Below, piece after piece: positions 41,786-49,585 of a stretch of 64,000 nucleotides of DNA. The DNA is taken from the NCBI RefSeq assembly GCF_026342435.1, contig NZ_JAPEMT010000001.1, positions 919,993 to 983,992 of the forward strand, written 5' to 3'. A program made the position numbers and the translations under genes. The stretch is from Streptomyces sp. NBC_00237. GTDB taxonomy: Bacteria; Actinomycetota; Actinomycetes; Streptomycetales; Streptomycetaceae. Below the pieces are notes generated by a model. That model worked only from the letters and a program-made list of their open reading frames with translations, did not search any database and was not told the DNA's origin. The first letter of the stretch is position 1, and every line of letters starts with the position of its first letter.

Positions 41786-42988
41786 GTGAGCAGCAGCGGC
41801 CTGATCTACGCAGTCATCGTCGGGGCCTGGGCCGCCTACTTGGTGCCGATGTGGCTCCGCAGGCAGGACGAACTCAACGAAGCTCGTCCGACGGAACGCT
41901 TCAGCACCGCCATCCGGCTGCTGTCGGGACGCGCGTCCATGGAGCGCCGGTACGCCAAGGAGCTCCAGCAGCGCGACGGCGGCGCGGGCGGCAGCGAAGG
42001 CACGGAGCCCAGCGACCCCGACGCATCGTCAGACGCGGACCCGGTGACCGACTCGGTCGACGTCCGCGCCTTCGCCGCGCCCTCGGCCAGGTCCGAGCGC
42101 AGGGCGGAGCGCCGCGTCGAACCCCCGGCCCCCCAGGAGCCGGTCCGCGACCAGCAGCCCCCGCGCGAGCGGGAGCGGGAGCCCGAACGGGAACGCCAGC
42201 GCCCCGCGAAGCTCTCCCCGGCCGCCGTCGAGCGCGCCCGCCGCTCCAAGGTGCTGGCCCGTCGCCGCCGCACCACCGTCCTGCTCTTCGCCGCCTTCAC
42301 GCTCGGCGCGATCGTCGCCGCCGTCGGCGGACTCCGCCACCTGTGGGCCCCCGGCATCCCGGCGGTCCTGCTCAGCACGTACATCGTGCATCTGCGCGGC
42401 CAGGAGAAGCGCCGCTTCGCCTTCACCATGGACCGCCGACGGGCCGAACTCGCCGCGCAGCGCCTCCGCGAGCAGCGCACCCAGCACGTCCGCCGCCCGG
42501 TCCCGTCGCCGTCCTCGGACCAGCCCCAGCGCCACCACGCGCACCAGGGCCACCAGCCGCACGCACGTACCGAGGCGGACGACCGCCCGGAGCCCGAGCC
42601 CGCCCCGGCCGTCTCCCCCCAGGAGGCGGGCCGCCGCGCCCTCGTCGAGCAGACCGACCACGCCGAGTGGGTCGACCAGCAGCGCGAGCGCGAGCGCGGC
42701 GCGGCCCGTGGCGAGAGCTGGGAGCCCGTCCCGGTCCCGCTCCCCACGTACGTGACCGCCCCCGTCGCACCGCGCGCCACCGGCGAACTGGACCTCGGCG
42801 CTCCGGGCACCTGGAGCTCCGCCCGCTCCAGCACCGCCGACCCGTCGACCCCCGCCGCCTCGGCCGACGACCGCCCCGCGCAGGGCGCCCGCCGCCCGCA
42901 GACGGGCCGCCGCTCCCGCGACCGGGGCCGGACGCCGCTCTTCGACCAGTACGACGAGGACGACCGGCCGCGCGCCGCCAACGAGTGA
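41786..42988 (+). CDS. sepX: SepX/GLPR-like membrane protein of cell division and polar growth
   Basis: The 400-residue protein starts with one membrane helix (SSSGLIYAVIVGAWAAYLVPMWLRRQDELNEARPTERFSTAIRLLSGR). A long charged segment rich in Glu/Arg follows, then two close helices around residues 165-200 (TVLLFAAFTLGAIVAAVGGL and GIPAVLLSTYIVHLRGQEKRR), and a disordered tail. This matches the actinobacterial family containing Streptomyces SepX and the corynebacterial gephyrin receptor GLPR, from memory. GTG 41786 is used because the family begins right at this helix. An AT-rich 150-bp region upstream probably carries its own promoter. Confidence 0.72.
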   Translation: MSSSGLIYAVIVGAWAAYLVPMWLRRQDELNEARPTERFSTAIRLLSGRASMERRYAKELQQRDGGAGGSEGTEPSDPDASSDADPVTDSVDVRAFAAPSARSERRAERRVEPPAPQEPVRDQQPPREREREPERERQRPAKLSPAAVERARRSKVLARRRRTTVLLFAAFTLGAIVAAVGGLRHLWAPGIPAVLLSTYIVHLRGQEKRRFAFTMDRRRAELAAQRLREQRTQHVRRPVPSPSSDQPQRHHAHQGHQPHARTEADDRPEPEPAPAVSPQEAGRRALVEQTDHAEWVDQQRERERGAARGESWEPVPVPLPTYVTAPVAPRATGELDLGAPGTWSSARSSTADPSTPAASADDRPAQGARRPQTGRRSRDRGRTPLFDQYDEDDRPRAANE

Positions 42989-43099
42989 GCCGCCCGGACC
43001 CGACTCCGGGAGACCCGCCGCAGGTGGGGGGCCCGGGAGGGGGCGAGGAATGGATTTCCGAGCACCCCGCAAGAGGTGCTAGAGTTCATCTCGTTGCAA

Positions 43100-43173
43100 G
43101 GGCCTGTGGCGCAGTCTGGTAGCGCACCTCGTTCGCATCGAGGGGGTCTGGGGTTCAAATCCCCACAGGTCCA
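43100..43173 (+). tRNA. tRNA-Ala(CGC)
   Basis: A complete 74-nt cloverleaf: acceptor stem GGGCCTG/CAGGTCC with the G3-U70 pair that identifies alanine tRNAs, D-stem GCGC/GCGC, anticodon stem CCTCG/CGAGG with loop TTCGCAT (anticodon CGC), and T-arm TGGGG-TTCAAAT-CCCCA. The discriminator is A. CCA is not encoded. Confidence 0.95.
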
Positions 43174-43183
43174 CAACAACAAG

Positions 43184-43221
43184 AAAGATCCCGCCCGATC
43201 GGAAGATCGGGCGGGATCTTT
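43184..43221. terminator. Strong terminator after tRNA-Ala
   Basis: AAAGATCCCGCCCGATC (43184-43200) and its exact complement (43205-43221) form a 17-bp stem capped by GGAA, with A/T flanks that give a U-tract on either strand. It is 10 bp past the tRNA. Confidence 0.9.
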
Positions 43222-43292
43222 CGTATGTGCCCGGCGCGCCCGGGCAGTTGGGGCCGGTCCATGGACCGGCCCCTTTTCTCGTGGGAGACGGG

Positions 43293-43778
43293 TTACGCGA
43301 GCGGCTTGGTGAAGCAGCGGCTCTCGTCGGTGTGGCGGTAGAGGCCGAAGCGGGCGTCGAGGGGGACGGCCGTGTAGCCGGTCGACAGGTAGAGGGCGAC
43401 AGCCTCGGGCTGTTCGGTGCCGGTCTCCAGGACCATGCGGGTGCGGCCCGCGGCGCGGGCGTCGGCCTCCAGGAGGGCCAGGACGCGGCGGGCGAGACCG
43501 AGGCCGCGGGCGGCCGGTATGACGTACATCCGCTTGAGTTCGGCGTCGCCGTCGGCGTAGTTCTCGTCGTTCGCGTGCTGGGCGCGCCAGCCGCCGGTGG
43601 CCACCGGGAAGCCCTCGGCGTCGTACGCGATCAGGTAGAGGCCGTGGGGCGGGGTGAACATGGCCGGGTCGAGGGGGGTCAGGTCGCCGTCGCCGTAGCG
43701 CTCGGCGTATTCGAGCTGGACATCGGCGTTGAGCTTGACGGCGTCGGGGTGGTCGTAGGCGACGGGGCGGATTTCCAT
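43293..43778 (-). CDS. GNAT family N-acetyltransferase
   Basis: The 161-residue single-domain acetyltransferase has the acetyl-CoA motif as ELKRMYVIPAARGLGLARRVLALLEADARAAG near residue 95, followed by TRMVLETGTEQPEAVALYLSTGYTAV. The closing segment ARFGLYRHTDESRCFTKPL is often seen in the small-molecule GNATs of actinomycetes. The start ATG at 43778 leaves 61 bp to the divergent exonuclease gene. The substrate is unknown. It faces the tRNA terminator, so it is insulated from that transcript. Confidence 0.87.
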   Translation of the reverse strand: MEIRPVAYDHPDAVKLNADVQLEYAERYGDGDLTPLDPAMFTPPHGLYLIAYDAEGFPVATGGWRAQHANDENYADGDAELKRMYVIPAARGLGLARRVLALLEADARAAGRTRMVLETGTEQPEAVALYLSTGYTAVPLDARFGLYRHTDESRCFTKPLA

Positions 43779-43839
43779 GGGGTGAGGGTACGAGGGGTGT
43801 GGGAGTGGGTTTCGGGTGGTGGGTCGGTAGGGTTTTTGG

Positions 43840-44640
43840 ATGCTCACTGTGACCAGCGTGAATGTGAATGGCCTGCGGGCCGCCGCCAAGAAGGGCTTCG
43901 TGCCGTGGCTGGCGGAGACCGGTGCCGACGTGGTGTGCCTTCAGGAGGTACGGGCCGAGGCCGAGCAGCTCCCGGAGGAGGTACGGGCGCCGGAGGGGTG
44001 GCACGTGGTGCTCGCGCCCGCGGCGGCGAAGGGGCGGGCCGGGGTGGCGGTGTACTCGCGGCAGCAGCCGGAGCGGGTGCAGGTGGGGTTCGGGAGCGAG
44101 GAGTTCGACGGGAGCGGGCGGTATGTGGAGATCGATCTGCCGGGGGTGACGGTGGCGAGTCTGTATCTGCCGTCGGGAGAGGTGGAGACGGAGAAGCAGG
44201 ACGAGAAGTACCGCTTCATGGATGAGTTCCTGCTGTATCTGGTGGCGCTGAAGGAGCGGGCGGCGGCGGACGGGCGTGAGGTCGTGGTGTGCGGGGACTG
44301 GAACATCGCGCACCAGGAGGCCGACCTGAAGAACTGGCGGGCGAACCGGAAGTCGTCCGGGTTCCTGCCCGAGGAGCGGGAGTGGCTCGGGCGGGTCTTC
44401 GAGGAGGCCGGTTACGTCGATGTGGTCAGGAAGCTGCATCCGGGCGTGGAGGGGCCGTACTCGTGGTGGTCGTACCGGGGGCGGGCCTTCGACAATGATT
44501 CAGGGTGGAGGATCGACCTTGCCGTCGCGACGCCGGGGCTTGCGGGGCGTGCGGTGAAGGGCTTCGTGGAGCGAGCCGCGAGCCACGGTGAGCGGTGGTC
44601 GGACCATGCGCCGGTCACGGTGGTCTTCAACGGCTGGTGA
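43840..44640 (+). CDS. xthA: Exodeoxyribonuclease III / AP endonuclease
   Basis: The 266-residue EEP-family nuclease shows the expected order of active-site motifs: TSVNVNGLRAAAKKGFVPWL, VCLQEVRAEAEQLPEE with the metal-binding Glu, VCGDWNIAHQEADLKNWRANRKSSGF with catalytic Asp/Asn, WSYRGRAFDNDSGWRIDLAVATPGL, and the terminal WSDHAPVTVVF with the catalytic His. It cuts DNA at abasic sites and trims 3' blocking groups. Length is normal. A terminator hairpin follows at 44648. Confidence 0.93.
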   Translation: MLTVTSVNVNGLRAAAKKGFVPWLAETGADVVCLQEVRAEAEQLPEEVRAPEGWHVVLAPAAAKGRAGVAVYSRQQPERVQVGFGSEEFDGSGRYVEIDLPGVTVASLYLPSGEVETEKQDEKYRFMDEFLLYLVALKERAAADGREVVVCGDWNIAHQEADLKNWRANRKSSGFLPEEREWLGRVFEEAGYVDVVRKLHPGVEGPYSWWSYRGRAFDNDSGWRIDLAVATPGLAGRAVKGFVERAASHGERWSDHAPVTVVFNGW

Positions 44641-44647
44641 GTGTGAC

Positions 44648-44679
44648 GCGGGGCGTCCGGTCGGTTCCGTACGCCCCGC
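44648..44679 (+). terminator. Terminator after the exonuclease gene
   Basis: GCGGGGCGT (44648-44656) pairs perfectly with ACGCCCCGC (44671-44679) around a 14-base loop, 8 bp after the stop. Confidence 0.65.
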
Positions 44680-44685
44680 TGGGAT

Positions 44686-45099
44686 TCAGCTGGGGTGGGG
44701 TGACGCGGGGGCGTTCCCGACGGTGAAGGACAGACGGGAGACATCGGGCCCGGTCAGGCGCTCGGGGCCGCCTCCGCAGCGTCCCTTCGAGACGGTGATC
44801 CGGACAGCGTTGTGAAGCAGGAGTTCCCGGGTCACTGCGGCATCCGGGGCGACCGTCCGGCGGTACTGATCGACGGCGTATTCGTCGAGCCAGTCGGACC
44901 GCATTCCGGACGGTGCCGGGCATGCCTCGCCTCGGGCCGTGGCGCGGAACACGTAGTCGTCGTGGGGATAGCCCTTTCGTGCAGCGAGGTACATGCGGCC
45001 GTGGCAGCCTGCGCGGTGCGCCACCCCGGTCAGCAGGGAGGTCGTTGCCCTGCGAGGGCTGCGGCATCGACAGGTGTTCGTATGCAATCCATGCAACAC
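44686..45099 (-). pseudogene. Degenerate C-terminal fragment of a large serine recombinase
   Basis: The readable frame encodes RRATTSLLTGVAHRAGCHGR, MYLAARKGYPHDDYVF, GEACPAPSGMRSDWLDEYAV, and ends SRLSFTVGNAP. This has the order of the zinc-ribbon region and C-terminus of large serine integrases (LLTGVAHCxxCGGRMY, then CPAP). The catalytic domain is absent, and two zinc cysteines appear replaced (HRAGC for CAGC, YVF for YVC). The family call is by pattern recognition only. It is a remnant of an integrated element rather than an active gene. Confidence 0.6.
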
Positions 45100-45132
45100 C
45101 GGTACTCGTCGGCGCCCCTCGTGCTGTGTGGG

Positions 45133-47178
45133 TCAGAAGGCCGGGCGGGCGATGACCTGGGAGCCCTGCTGCCAGACGACCGCGCCCGCAGCCGTGGTGG
45201 CGCGCCAGAACCGGGAGGAGCCCGCGGTGGCCCGGTAGTGGTCGTTGCCCGTGGCGCGGTCCAGTGCGACGACGGTCGCGTCGTCGTTCACCGGTACGTA
45301 TATCCCGCCGGAGGCGAGGAGCGGCGTCGCGTCGCTGAGCGGCTTCACGCTGTCGTCCGTCGTCCAGACGTCGTCGCCGCTGGTCAGGTCGAGGGCCCGG
45401 ATGCGGGAGTTGTCCACGGCGTAGCACCTGCCGTCGGCTGCGGACGGGGGGCCGAACGGGTCCAGTGCGAAGGGGCCGTTGGTGCCCGCGCGCTCGGCGG
45501 TCCACTTCTGTTCGCCCGTGCGCAGGTCTCCGGCCCACAGGGATGAGCCGGAGAGCAGGGCCAACCGGCCGGTGATGCAGGGGAGCCGGGCGGCCTTGGC
45601 GGTGGTGTTGTGCTGCCAGGAGGGGCGGCCGGTCGTGGTGTCGAAGGCGTGGACGCGGCCGTCCTCGGCGGCGACGAGGAGACGGGTGCTGCCCGCTGTG
45701 GCCAGGGTGGCGCCGGAAGGGGCCGGGGTCTGCCAGCGGAGCGTGCCGTCCTCGGCGGATACGGCGACGATGCGGCCGGTACGCGTCAGTGCGTACACGG
45801 CGTCGTCGTCGGCGGCCAGGATGCGGGTGAGGTGGGCCGCTGTGGTGGTGTGCCAGGTCGGACTGCCCGTCTCCGGGTGCAGGCGGACCAGGCGGGAGGC
45901 GGGGTCCAGGGCGTACGGGTGGGGGGCGGGCACGGGGGCGCCGCCGGTGCCGTGGCGGTACGTCCAGCGAGGGGTGCCGGTCGTCGGGTCGAGGGCGGCG
46001 ACGGTGCGGTCCGGGCGGGCGACGAGGATCAGGCCGCCGGCGGTGAGCGGGCCGAACTCGGCGTTGGGGTCGGCGTTCTCGTACCGCCAGGCGGGGGGCG
46101 GGGCGGTGCCGGGCTTGCCCGTCCAGAGGGGGAGGGCGGTGGCTTGGTCCTCCTTGCTGGGGAGCAGGAGGGCGGTGGTGGTTCCGGCGGCGGCGAGGAG
46201 GGCGGCGGAGCCCAGGCCGACGAGGAGTCCGCGGCGGGTGGGGGGTGTGGTGCGCAGGTCGCCGGGGCGCAGGCCGGAGACCTCGACGGTGCGGGTTTCG
46301 AGGGCCGCGATGTCCCGGGTCACGTCTTCCGGGAGCCAGTCCTCGGGCTTGCGGAGGGGGAGCCGGGCGGCGAGCTGTGCGGCGGTGGGGCGGGCGGCCG
46401 GGTCCTTGGCGAGGCAGGCGGTGAGGAGGGGGCGGAGGGCGGGAGGAGTGTGGGAGAGGTCCGGTTCTTCGTGCGCGATGGCGTACGCGGCGATGGAGAA
46501 GTCGTCGCCGAAGGCGTGGTGGCCGCCGGCGGCGTAGGCGAGGAGGGAGCCGAGGACGAAGACGTCGGTGGGTGCGGTGATGTCGCCGCCGAGGACCTGT
46601 TCCGGGGACATGTAGCCGGGGGAGCCGGGGTTCTGGCCGGTGATGGTGAGGGCGGTGCGTTCGGTGGTGCGGGCGATGCCGAAGTCGACGACGCGGGGGC
46701 CGTCGGAGGCCAGGAGGACGTTGGAGGGCTTCAGGTCGCGGTGGACGACTCCGGCGGAGTGGAGGGTTTCCAGGGCGCGGGCGAGGGCGGCGGCGAGGGC
46801 GCGTACGGCTTCCTCGGGGAGGGGGCCTCTTCGGTCCACGGCCGTGGAGAGGGTCGGGCCGGGGACGAACTCGCCTGCGAACCAGGGGGGTTGGGTGGCG
46901 AGGTCGTGGGCCAGGACCTTGGCGACGTAGGGGCTGGTGGCGGCGGTGGCGGCTTCGATCTCGCGGCGGAAGCGGGTGAGGAGGTGGGGGTCGCGGGCGA
47001 GGTCGGGGCGGAGGGTTTTGACGGCGGCGAGGTGGGGGGTTCGTTGCCGTCGGCGGGGGTGGGGCTGGGTGCGGCCCAGGTAGACCGTGCCCATGCCGCC
47101 TGCGCCGAGGACTCCGAGGAGTTCGTAGGGGCCGAGGTGGGTGGGGTCCTGGGGGGTGAGGGGGGTGGTGAGGGTCAT
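45133..47178 (-). CDS. Ser/Thr protein kinase with PQQ-type beta-propeller sensor (active kinase)
   Basis: The 681-residue protein has an N-terminal Hanks-type kinase with intact motifs: GAGGMGTVYLG at residues 25-35, Lys54 in AAVKTL, HRDLKPSN with D148, DFGIAR with D165, and YMSPEQ. A proposed membrane helix follows at about 318-343 (GLLVGLGSAALLAAAGTTTALLL). The C-terminal half has repeated PQQ-like blades (VAALDPTTGTPRWTYRHG, IVAVSAEDGTLRWQTP, VHAFDTTTGRPSWQHN), predicted to lie outside the cell. The last and most downstream of three related genes on this strand. ATG 47178. Confidence 0.88.
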   Translation of the reverse strand: MTLTTPLTPQDPTHLGPYELLGVLGAGGMGTVYLGRTQPHPRRRQRTPHLAAVKTLRPDLARDPHLLTRFRREIEAATAATSPYVAKVLAHDLATQPPWFAGEFVPGPTLSTAVDRRGPLPEEAVRALAAALARALETLHSAGVVHRDLKPSNVLLASDGPRVVDFGIARTTERTALTITGQNPGSPGYMSPEQVLGGDITAPTDVFVLGSLLAYAAGGHHAFGDDFSIAAYAIAHEEPDLSHTPPALRPLLTACLAKDPAARPTAAQLAARLPLRKPEDWLPEDVTRDIAALETRTVEVSGLRPGDLRTTPPTRRGLLVGLGSAALLAAAGTTTALLLPSKEDQATALPLWTGKPGTAPPPAWRYENADPNAEFGPLTAGGLILVARPDRTVAALDPTTGTPRWTYRHGTGGAPVPAPHPYALDPASRLVRLHPETGSPTWHTTTAAHLTRILAADDDAVYALTRTGRIVAVSAEDGTLRWQTPAPSGATLATAGSTRLLVAAEDGRVHAFDTTTGRPSWQHNTTAKAARLPCITGRLALLSGSSLWAGDLRTGEQKWTAERAGTNGPFALDPFGPPSAADGRCYAVDNSRIRALDLTSGDDVWTTDDSVKPLSDATPLLASGGIYVPVNDDATVVALDRATGNDHYRATAGSSRFWRATTAAGAVVWQQGSQVIARPAF

Positions 47179-47214
47179 CTTGGGCCGCCGGGGGTGGGGT
47201 TGGGGGTACGGGGG

Positions 47215-49446
47215 TCAGGCCGGGTCGAGGGGGAAGGCGGTGGTGGTGGTCTTGTCGTGGAGGTAGAGGGTGGTGGTGTCGGCGGTGAGGCGGCGGTGGA
47301 CGTCGGTGTCGTCGCTGGGGACGGCGTAGGTCCAGGCCACCTTGTGGGTGCGGGTGTCGACGGCGTGGAGGGCCACCGTGTTGGTGCCCGTGAGGTAGAC
47401 GCGTTCGCCGCGGACCACGGGGCGGGCCAGGAGGTAGTCGACCTCGGAGGACACGTCGCAGCCCCAGGAGGGGGCGCCTGTCCTGGCGTCGAAGGTGAAG
47501 AGGCGGAGGCGGTTCCGGCCGGTGGTGGGGGACCGTTCCGGGGAGTGGGCGATCAGGTACACGGTGCCGTTCGCGACCTCCGGGGAGCCCCAGTGGGTCC
47601 ACCTGCCGGGGCCGGGCGTCTCCTTGCGCCACACCACCGTGCCGCGCGCCGCGTCCACCGCGACCAGGCCCTTCTGCCCGGTGAGATAGACGCGTTCGGT
47701 GTCGGCGGCGGAGGGCGGGGTGTGGTCCTCGGGCTCGTTGCCGGTGGCGACGCGCTGGAGGAGGCGTCCGGTGTCCGCCGCGTACAGGTCGACGGACGCG
47801 CCCCGCAGGATCGCCAGGCGGCCGCCGGAGAAGTGGGCGGGCGGGGTCGGGTCGGAGTCGGGGTCCAGGTCCGGGACGTGGGGGGCGACGGTCGACCGGG
47901 TGCGCCACAGTTCGCGGCCGTCGGCGGTGGCGTACGCGGCGATCGTCTTGAGCCTGGAGTCCGCGAGGTAGAGCGCGTCGTCGGTGGCGGTGAGGAGGTG
48001 CACCGGGTCGAGTGACGGCCTGCCGAGCGGGCCGAGGACCTTCGCGGTGCCCTTCCTCGGGTCGAGGGAGGTGAGCGGTCCCGGCTCGGAGCCGGCGAGG
48101 ACGTCGTCGGGGTGAAGGGTCGCGAGGAGGCGCTCCCCCTTGCCGTCCTTGCCGCCGCCCACCCGGGCCACCACGCTGAACGACTCACGCTCCCACAGGG
48201 GGTTCCCGGTACGGGCGTCCAGTGTGGTCATCCGGTAGGCGTTGGTGTCCAGGTAGGCCAGCGCCCCGCCCGCCTGGACCGGCATGTTCCGGAAGAGGGA
48301 ATCGACGCCGTGCGCCCGGCTCCAGAGGGGGGTGGGCGGGGTGCCGGGCGGGCGCTTCCTCGGGCCGGTCGACGCGGCCGGACGCTTCGGGTCGTCGCTG
48401 CGGGCGTACGCGTACCAGCCGGTCCCCAGCGCCGCCGCGCCGAGCGCGGCCCCGCCCAGTGCGAAGAGCCTGCGCCGGGACGGGCCGGGGGAGGGGGAGT
48501 CGGCGACGGTCACGGGGGCGGAGGGGGGCGGGGCGGGCGTGCGGGACGTCCGTACCGTCCACACCTCGGACGTACGACGCCCGATCTCGGCCAGTACGGG
48601 GTCGGGCAGCACGTCGCCGAAGGCGGCCGTGGAACCGGCGCGCAGCCGGGTCGCGAGGTCGGCCGGGCGGGGTCGGGCGGCGGGGTCCTTGACGAGGCAG
48701 GAGAGGAGGACGGCGTGCAGGCCCTCGGCGAGCGCGGTCGCGAACTGAGGGTCCCCGTAACGGATCTGGTAGAGGATCTCGGCCGCCGAGCCCGTGCCGA
48801 AGGGAGGCCAGCCGGTCGCCGCGCAGACGAGTACCGAGCCGAGGGCGAAGACGTCGCCCGGGCCGTCGTGCTCGCTGCCGCCCGCCTGTTCGGGGGACAT
48901 GAACTGCGGGGTGCCGACGGCCTGTCCGGTGCTGGTCAGGCGGTTCGCGCCGAGCGCTCGGGCGATGCCGAAGTCGATGATGCGGGGGCCGGAGGCGGTG
49001 AGGATGATGTTGGAGGGCTTGAGGTCGCGGTGCACGATTCCGGACCGGTGGATGACCTCCAGCGAGGAGGCGAGGTGCGCGCCGATCGCCCGCACGGTCG
49101 CCTCGGGAAGCGGTGCCTGGAGGAGTTGCAGGGCGTCGTCGAGGGACGGGCCGAGCAGGTACTCGGTGGCCAGCCAGGGGCGCGCGCCCGCCGGGTCGCA
49201 GTCGACGACCTGCGCGCCGTGCGCCGCGCCGATGGAGCGGGCGGCCTCCGCTTCGAGGTGGAAGCGGGTGCGGAACTGGGGTTCGCGGGCCAGTTCCTCG
49301 TGCACGGTCTTCAGGGCGACCGTCCGGCCGCCCCGGGTGCGGGCCAGGTAGACCGTGCCCATGCCGCCGCTGCCGAGGCGGCCGACGAGGGTGTGGCCGC
49401 CGATCTCCTCGGGGTCGTCGTGGGTCAACGGGGCTATGACGGACAT
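47215..49446 (-). CDS. Ser/Thr protein kinase with PQQ-type beta-propeller sensor (active kinase)
   Basis: The 743-residue paralogue of the downstream gene has intact kinase residues: GSGGMGTVYLAR at 25-36, Lys46 in VALKTV, HRDLKPSN with D141, DFGIAR with D158, and FMSPEQ. After a Pro-rich juxtamembrane stretch comes a single helix (LFALGGAALGAAALGTGWYAYA, near 327-348). PQQ blades follow (MTTLDARTGNPLWERE, IAAYATADGRELWRTR, LVAVDAARGTVVWRKE, LFTFDARTGAPSWGCD). Start ATG 49446, preceded by an 18-bp minisatellite. It lies 36 bp upstream of the next kinase and is probably co-transcribed. Confidence 0.88.
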   Translation of the reverse strand: MSVIAPLTHDDPEEIGGHTLVGRLGSGGMGTVYLARTRGGRTVALKTVHEELAREPQFRTRFHLEAEAARSIGAAHGAQVVDCDPAGARPWLATEYLLGPSLDDALQLLQAPLPEATVRAIGAHLASSLEVIHRSGIVHRDLKPSNIILTASGPRIIDFGIARALGANRLTSTGQAVGTPQFMSPEQAGGSEHDGPGDVFALGSVLVCAATGWPPFGTGSAAEILYQIRYGDPQFATALAEGLHAVLLSCLVKDPAARPRPADLATRLRAGSTAAFGDVLPDPVLAEIGRRTSEVWTVRTSRTPAPPPSAPVTVADSPSPGPSRRRLFALGGAALGAAALGTGWYAYARSDDPKRPAASTGPRKRPPGTPPTPLWSRAHGVDSLFRNMPVQAGGALAYLDTNAYRMTTLDARTGNPLWERESFSVVARVGGGKDGKGERLLATLHPDDVLAGSEPGPLTSLDPRKGTAKVLGPLGRPSLDPVHLLTATDDALYLADSRLKTIAAYATADGRELWRTRSTVAPHVPDLDPDSDPTPPAHFSGGRLAILRGASVDLYAADTGRLLQRVATGNEPEDHTPPSAADTERVYLTGQKGLVAVDAARGTVVWRKETPGPGRWTHWGSPEVANGTVYLIAHSPERSPTTGRNRLRLFTFDARTGAPSWGCDVSSEVDYLLARPVVRGERVYLTGTNTVALHAVDTRTHKVAWTYAVPSDDTDVHRRLTADTTTLYLHDKTTTTAFPLDPA

Positions 49447-49457
49447 CAGGTGGTCCT

Positions 49458-49560
49458 CGTCGGTCGGGTGGGGTCCGTCGGTCGGGTGGGGTCCGCCGGT
49501 CGCGTGAGGTCCGTCGGGCGTGTGGTGTCCGTCGGTCGTGTGGTGTCCGTCGGGCGTGCC
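49458..49560. repeat. 18-bp minisatellite between two kinase genes
   Basis: About six copies with an exact 18-bp period (CGGTCGGGTGGGGTCCGT and variants) fill most of the 139-bp gap, immediately upstream of the middle kinase start. The ribosome-binding region of that gene therefore lies at the edge of the repeat. Confidence 0.8.
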
Positions 49561-49585
49561 GGGCTCGTCCGCGGTGTCGTGCCCA

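Noticed and set aside
43100-45099. Integrative element attached at tRNA-Ala with the recombinase remnant as its integrase
   Set aside because: A GNAT gene and the housekeeping exonuclease lie between them, no repeat of the tRNA 3' end was seen nearby, and serine recombinases do not usually use tRNA sites.
44627-47908. Very long open frame antisense or alternate to the kinase genes
   Set aside because: It is a frame shadow made by biased codon use; its product is Arg/Pro/His-rich, with no domain, and the kinase frames are clearly real.
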